Of a stretch of 64,000 bases of DNA, positions 59,249 to 64,000 are shown piece after piece. The notes below the pieces were generated by a model, which was given only the letters and a program-made list of their open reading frames with translations, had not been told where the DNA came from and did no database searches. Position 1 is the first letter of the stretch. Each line of letters starts with the position of its first letter. Both the position numbers and the translations under genes were made by a program. The stretch is from Ampelomyces quisqualis (taxonomy: Eukaryota > Ascomycota > Dothideomycetes > Pleosporales > Phaeosphaeriaceae): positions 1,736,001-1,800,000 of the forward strand of contig JAGTXZ010000018.1 of the NCBI GenBank assembly GCA_018398575.1. Reading direction: 5' to 3'.

Positions 59249-59690
59249 GGCGACGTTGTTCAGAGGTGCTTGTTGTCGATGGGGAGAGAACTTCGGGGTC
59301 GACGGTTCTCAATGTGCGGATTCCTCGCTTAGCACATGGTCCGTGAGCAGCTGTCTCCATCTCCCACTCCCAAAGAGGTTTAGTCATCTAACAACCGCCA
59401 ACAACTTCCGGAGTATCATGGCCAACAACAACTTGCTGGGCATAGCAAGCCGCTAGCTCGTCTTCCTCACTCTTTCCGTTTCTTTGGCTCATCTGCTCTC
59501 TACCTCACTTCTCCCCTCTATCATTACTCACTACCTTCAGCGGCCTTGTCCCAGCTCAACTCGATCTCGATGTCTCTATTTCAGCACCGGTCCCAGGATT
59601 TCGACATTGCTTCAAACCTAACACGCTCCAGTTTCGCGGAACAAATAACCTCAGGCGCCCCGATCAACAACCGCAGTTATGCCAGTTACA
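59249..59690. other. Intergenic, upstream of uL2
   Basis: Presumed promoter of the minus-strand uL2 gene. C/T-rich tracts near 59460-59540. No gene seen. Confidence 0.5.
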
Positions 59691-59915
59691 ATGGACGAGT
59701 CATTCCGGTTCTTGGAATTTGCCAAAACAGTTGCGGCTAATGGTATACAACTTTCTTCCAATCAGAACTGCACGCCTTAGGCTTGAGCCAAACTGCGACA
59801 AGGACGGCGTTCTGCCCAGATCCATAAATGGTGTAGCTGTGATGAGGACTTGTCGAGTGATAGCATCAGAGTCCAGGCGCCATACTACGCCCCAAATTGA
59901 GCGCGATGCGCAATG
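59691..59915 (+). pseudogene. Short F-box-like protein fragment with a 1-nt frameshift
   Basis: MDESFRFLE starts at 59691. After GAA one extra T in a TTT run (about 59717-59720) shifts the frame; the adjacent frame continues PKQLRLMVYNFLPIRTARLR and later MRTCRVIASESRRH. Read together, FRFLELPKQLRLMVYNFLP matches the F-box-like or 2EXR-type opening common in small fungal proteins, and MRTCRVIASES is the usual following helix. No domain is seen beyond about 59915, so the copy is probably both frameshifted and truncated. An alternative is a sequencing error. Confidence 0.45.
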
Positions 59916-60395
59916 CACCCACCAGGGTCTTGGTTGGTGCTGGTGCTGGTGCTATTCACGGCCGCGGACGATGTGACGCTGGTGAAGCAGCCTCGCTTCA
60001 GACGAAGCCTACGAACGGCTCAGGAAACCCCAATTGAATTCGAACACCATACTGGCAGACATGTTCACATCACGATTTGTGAATCCTTCTCTTCTCCATG
60101 TATAGCTGGTGGCGCAGTAACGGAGGCCGCCGAATGGGAGAGGGACTGGGCAGAGAAGAATCCATTCAACACCTAGTGGCGTGGGGTACCTGGGCAGCTA
60201 TCTATAGTGCAAAACACGCGGATATCAAATCCAGTCATTCTGCTTGTTTTAATGTTGAGGATGGAGGCACGGCGACAGGCAACTTCGCAATGATGCTGCA
60301 GACATGTCGGCCACACGATTGTCCGATGCGGGCTTGGCAATGAGGTAGGTAAGTTAAAGTTGCGCAATCTTCGCATTGGACGAGGACACGACAAG
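59916..60395. other. Intergenic, upstream of Mss51
   Basis: About 480 bp. One frame reading AAEWERDWAEKNPFNT (about 60130-60176) may be the decayed end of the F-box-like gene. Otherwise nothing supported. Confidence 0.4.
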
Positions 60396-61987
60396 ATGCG
60401 GACCTCGTACACGTGCAGACAATGCCTCTCGCTCGTCAAGAGCTTCCGCGCGCAACTGCGGCCGTCGCAGCCATTCCGCCCACTCGCACACCATGTCTCT
60501 TCGCAGCGGAATCACTCCACCAAGGGCCCCGCGGACCTCAAGCTCGCTGTGCCGCGGCGAGCGCTTTCCACGACACCCAGCCGGAAGATCGCAAAGCCGT
60601 TCGAGCCCTACGAATACATCGACCCGGAAGGCATCCGGCGGACGCTGCTCCTGACCCCAGACAACCTGTTCCACTCGTTCACCAACTCGCCCATCCCCCA
60701 AATACGCAGACGGGCGGCGTTTATGCGCCAGCATGCGTACTGCCCGCACCCCTCGCACAAGCCGACGCGCCCCCCTCACAATGCCATGGACCTCGAGGCC
60801 CGCAAGTCCTCGGAGACGGGCACCCCGCCCGCCCACGTCGACTTCGAGTGCCCGGACTGCGGCATCCCCGTGTACTGCTGCGAGGAGCACTGGGCCGACG
60901 ACTACGAGGCGCACCTCGGGGTCTGCGACGTGCTGCGACAGTCCAACGAGGATGACCATGATCTGCGCAGCGGCCGCTTCTTCAAGGAGTTTCTGTTTGC
61001 CGAGCCGCAGATCGAGGAGATCCTGGTCAACATGACCAGCTGGGACACCTACCTGTGCACCAGAGACTTCGATGCCCTGAACGAGGACCGCGAGATGCGA
61101 CAGGCGACCAAGCTGCTCACATATCCCATGACCATTGCCAGCATCGTGAACGAGCTGAGCCCCTACACCCTCCGCAAGAACAGTCGCATGACACCCGAGG
61201 GCCTGAAGAGCTTCAGCGGTCAGTAGTATCTTCGTATGTGCCATCTCCGGAAGCTAACATCAAAACAGCCCTGCGACACAACCTGCACCCTCCGCGGACC
61301 GGCGGTGGAGACACATGGAAGAACGCTAGACTCGCCCCTCCCTCGGTCCGCCTCTTCATCCTCGGCGCTCGCGCTGAATCCTCCCTCCCCCGAGAGACAT
61401 GGATGCAATTCGCCTACCTGTTCCACCGCGTCTCATTCTCCGTCCACTTTATCGGCCCGGAGAGCATGGCGAACCGCGAGAAAGAACTGCCCCTCCCCGA
61501 ACGCACACCTCTCAACCCTTTTGGCGCCGTCATCGAAGACCGCATATCCAACGCAATGAAGATTAGCACTTTTGTCGAGTACTACCACACCCTGCACAAG
61601 TCTGGCCTTTTCTACCCGTACGATCCGTACTTTGACTGCTTCGTCGCCTTCCACCCTGGCTTCGGCAATCCCGCGTCCATGCACGAATGGGAGGAAACGC
61701 TCCCGCTCCTCCTCGAGACAAAGTGTCCTATTATCGCGACGGGTTACAGCCCCTGGGACATGCAGCAGGACGTCGAATTTCTGAACAAGCGCTTCGGGAA
61801 CGAGATGGATGAGCTGCTCCGGCCGGGCGAGAACCTTTTCAGGAGTTTGAGGTGGGACTTGAACGATCTGGATCCTCATGATGCTACGTGTAGTAATTGG
61901 GGCGTGTATGCGTTCCGAGGAAAGAGGTATGAGACGGCGAAGAAGGAGGAGGAGGAAGTAGAGGTGAATAGTGAACGTACGGCATAA
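60396..61987 (+). CDS. MSS51: Mitochondrial zinc-finger protein Mss51
   Basis: Two exons (60396-61218, 61269-61987) encode 513 aa. The ATG at 60396 gives a basic, Ser-rich mitochondrial presequence (MRTSYTCRQCLSLVKSFRAQ). Residues about 116-177 hold the MYND-like zinc cluster: C116, C152, C155, C161, C162, H165, H173, C177, within FECPDCGIPVYCCEEHWADD. The C-terminal half includes FILGARAESSLP, HFIGPESM, YDPYFDCFVAFHPGFGNP and CPIIATGYSPWDMQQD, diagnostic of Mss51. In yeast Mss51 activates COX1 mRNA translation and binds newly made Cox1. The 50-nt intron (GTCAGT donor, GCTAAC branch) splits an Ala codon and gives SFSALRHNLHPPRTGGG. Intact; the role is transferred from yeast. Confidence 0.93.
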
Positions 61988-62151
61988 GTGTACATGTAAG
62001 TATGTAACATTATGTACAGCAGTGGTTGGAATGCATCATGTGCACAAAACCTCGACAGGCGCATGTCGACCAACTGACATCAATTCCACCTAACAATAAA
62101 CCTCGTGCCCTCCAATCGTACAACACAACCAAACGCCCATCACCACTCTAC

Positions 62152-63303
62152 TCAATCACTCACACCTGACACCTCTTTCCGCTCCGCATCCACTCTCTCC
62201 CCACTCACCCCTCCCAATGGAATGTGATTCGTCTTCGAGTCATACACACTCCAATAAACCATTTTATACGCCATATGCGCAAATGCCGTGCCAACCAGTG
62301 CTCCAAACACGATATCGACAGGATGATGCCACGCATCTCTCAGCTTGCTGAAAGCTAGTACGACCGCTATACACCATGGCGCGACAAACAGTACCAATTT
62401 CCAATGATGAACTCGTTGCGTTTGGTTGAGTTTCTGTTTCTCTTCTGCACCCTCTTCGTGGTACTCAATTGGTTCGCGACCTCGCACATCCTCACTCAAA
62501 ACCTTGAATTTCGCATGCAGCCACAGCGCCAGAAATCCGAACCCTGCAAACGCCGCACACGCATGTCCACTTGGAAAACTCATCTGGGCTTCTTTTACGA
62601 GTTTCCCACTGGCGGTGCAGACTTGTTCGGGAGTGAAGTACTCAACGCCCGCAGCACCCGGTAAGCCTGGCGTCGATGGCGGGATAGCTGGGTGACATAT
62701 TGTAAGGAAGTGAGGACGCAAGCCGCCGACGAAGATTTTGATGAAGCTTTGGAATAATGTCGCGGTGGATAGGGCGTAGCCTAGGCCGATCAACTATATG
62801 CCCCTGAAGGTCAGTAATCATCACTTTGTTCCAATTAAACATCGAGAATGCGTTACGGCGGCGTTGGCCCCTTCGAATCTCCTCTCCCACCACACTGCAT
62901 ATATGCCCATGATGACCGCTGGTACCGCGAAACTCGCCACCGCGCTGACGTTCGTGGTGATGTATTCCGCCATGTACGGCTTGCTGTGCTTCATGCCCCA
63001 GGCCGTCTTCTCGATGCCGGGGTATAAAGGGAAGTGGCGTGGCATGATGGGCGGGCAGAATTGGTAGAGCATGTATGCGGTCAAAAGGCAGAGGAGTTGC
63101 GTGCTGATGTCGTGCGCGTTGTGCCGGAGGAAAGTACGGATGGAGGGGGCGTTGGTGAAGCCTGGGAGGAGGGCGCGCCGTCGAGGAGGGAGAGACGTGG
63201 TGGATTCGATGTCGTTAGGTGAGGGTTTGATTGTTGGAGGTGGCGAGGGTGGCGGATTGAAGGGCGGTGAGGATGTACGGGGTGTATCGCTGGGTGGTGG
63301 CAT
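62152..63303 (-). CDS. PAP2-type lipid phosphate phosphatase
   Basis: Two exons (63303-62857, 62793-62152) encode 362 aa. The ATG at 63303 gives MPPPSDTPRTSSPPFNPPPS, a Pro-rich cytosolic tail; helices begin at about residue 65. The intron (63 nt, GTAACG donor) joins GANAA to LIGLGYALSTATLFQ. The three phosphatase motifs are present: K168-x6-R175-P176 (KIFVGGLRP), P223-S-G-H226 (SFPSGHACAAF), and motif 3 S298-K-x5-H305-x3-D309 (SKLRDAWHHPVD), where the usual Arg after Ser is Lys. About six helices are visible. The family dephosphorylates phosphatidate or diacylglycerol pyrophosphate in membranes (Dpp1/Lpp1-like). It is convergent with Mss51, with about 160 bp between stops. Confidence 0.9.
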
Positions 63304-64000
63304 GTTGAGCTGCTGATGTTTCGTTGTTGATTGATGGATGGATGGTGAACGATCATATCGGAACACACGATATGATCTTGCGAGATATGGGGTACAGCTT
63401 CCTTCAGACAATAGAAAGTACTTGCTCTCATCAGACTACAGCAGTCGTGCCTGGCTTCCTTGGGAAAAGAACACCTGCTCACACGAGGACCATGACGTAC
63501 AGTCCTACAACAAGCAAGCATACGTCAATCCCAGAAGCTGAAAATTTTCTCGTCCTCCTCAAACCCCCAATCCTTCAACGCTGGCAACACAAATTTTTAA
63601 TTTATAGCATGCAGTCTACATGAAAACACTCTGGTATTTTCGCCGGGCTCAAACAAAGACTCTTTGAAAATATATGTATTGACATGTACCCTCCTGCCCT
63701 TCAATGCATTGCTTTGATGGCTCAAACCATGCGTGATTTTCTTTCGACCATCACTAATCTTTTCGAATCGATCGAGCTCATGGTCTTGTCGAATGTCTAC
63801 GTACCTTTTGCCGGAGATGGTGAACGAGCCATTGCCACTGTACACGAGCATGTAATGGAGGATATGCTACATCGTGCCGCCTGGTTGAGTGTCAGTCGAG
63901 AGGTAATTCTTGACAGTGATCTCAAACGTCCCGGAGCCATCCTTTACGTCTTTTGCGTTGCTGCTATGATAGAGGGAACTCTCTACTCTTTTCAGCATGT
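63304..64000. other. Window end, no gene fully supported
   Basis: No complete gene. A minus-strand frame entering near the edge (about 63999-63868) reads KDGSGTFEITVKNYLSTDTQ and then stops; another overlaps it further left (63851-63597). These may be exons of a gene that continues beyond the window, but I see no domain. Confidence 0.3.

Overview
The window comes from a filamentous ascomycete, most likely a Dothideomycete and probably Pleosporales (inference from gene content and resemblance to fungal families). Three things support this. Genes carry short introns (about 47-130 nt) with GTRNGT donors and CTAAC/CTGAC branch motifs. The protein set is fungal: a GH125 mannosidase, an AA9 LPMO, Mss51, delta-COP and a DUF4045/gelsolin protein. 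Two very AT-rich, transposon-filled blocks carry mutation patterns typical of repeat-induced point mutation (RIP). Gene-bearing sequence is close to GC-balanced, so the genome is compartmentalised.

Layout. 1-17.9 kb is a gene-rich segment: a WRAP73-like WD40 protein, a small Gly-rich protein with a minisatellite in its intron, a GNAT protein, an Arl2 GTPase, a large gelsolin-repeat protein, a secreted AA9 LPMO, a small membrane protein and a stretch of broken coding fragments. 17.9-28.9 kb is a composite repeat block: two direct tandem copies of a roughly 2.1-kb non-coding element, the second split by a 6.5-kb mutated Ty3/gypsy retrotransposon with 187-bp LTRs. 28.9-34.0 kb is a small gene island with a secreted GH125 mannosidase and a GT4-type glycosyltransferase. 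34.03-39.88 kb is a complete, mutated hAT transposon with an exact 8-bp target duplication, a large central palindrome and a second, divergent gene of unknown function. 40.3-64 kb is ordinary gene-rich sequence: an UNC93-like transporter, a CBM48-like protein, delta-COP, an acidic nuclear-type protein, a NIPA-type Mg2+ transporter, Apc4, ribosomal protein uL2, an F-box-like pseudogene, Mss51 and a PAP2 lipid phosphatase.

The host genes are mostly unrelated housekeeping functions: membrane traffic (delta-COP, Arl2), translation (uL2), cell cycle (Apc4, WRAP73), mitochondria (Mss51), lipid and ion handling (PAP2, NIPA). There is no evident metabolic gene cluster. The loosest functional link is the carbohydrate-active pair GH125 and GT4 isolated between the transposon blocks. 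Most gene models are spliced, and I joined exons by eye using splice signals, reading frame and family knowledge. The most unusual signals are the sequence context of the point mutations in the repeat blocks, the two-gene palindromic hAT element, and a start-codon-only first exon in the delta-COP gene.
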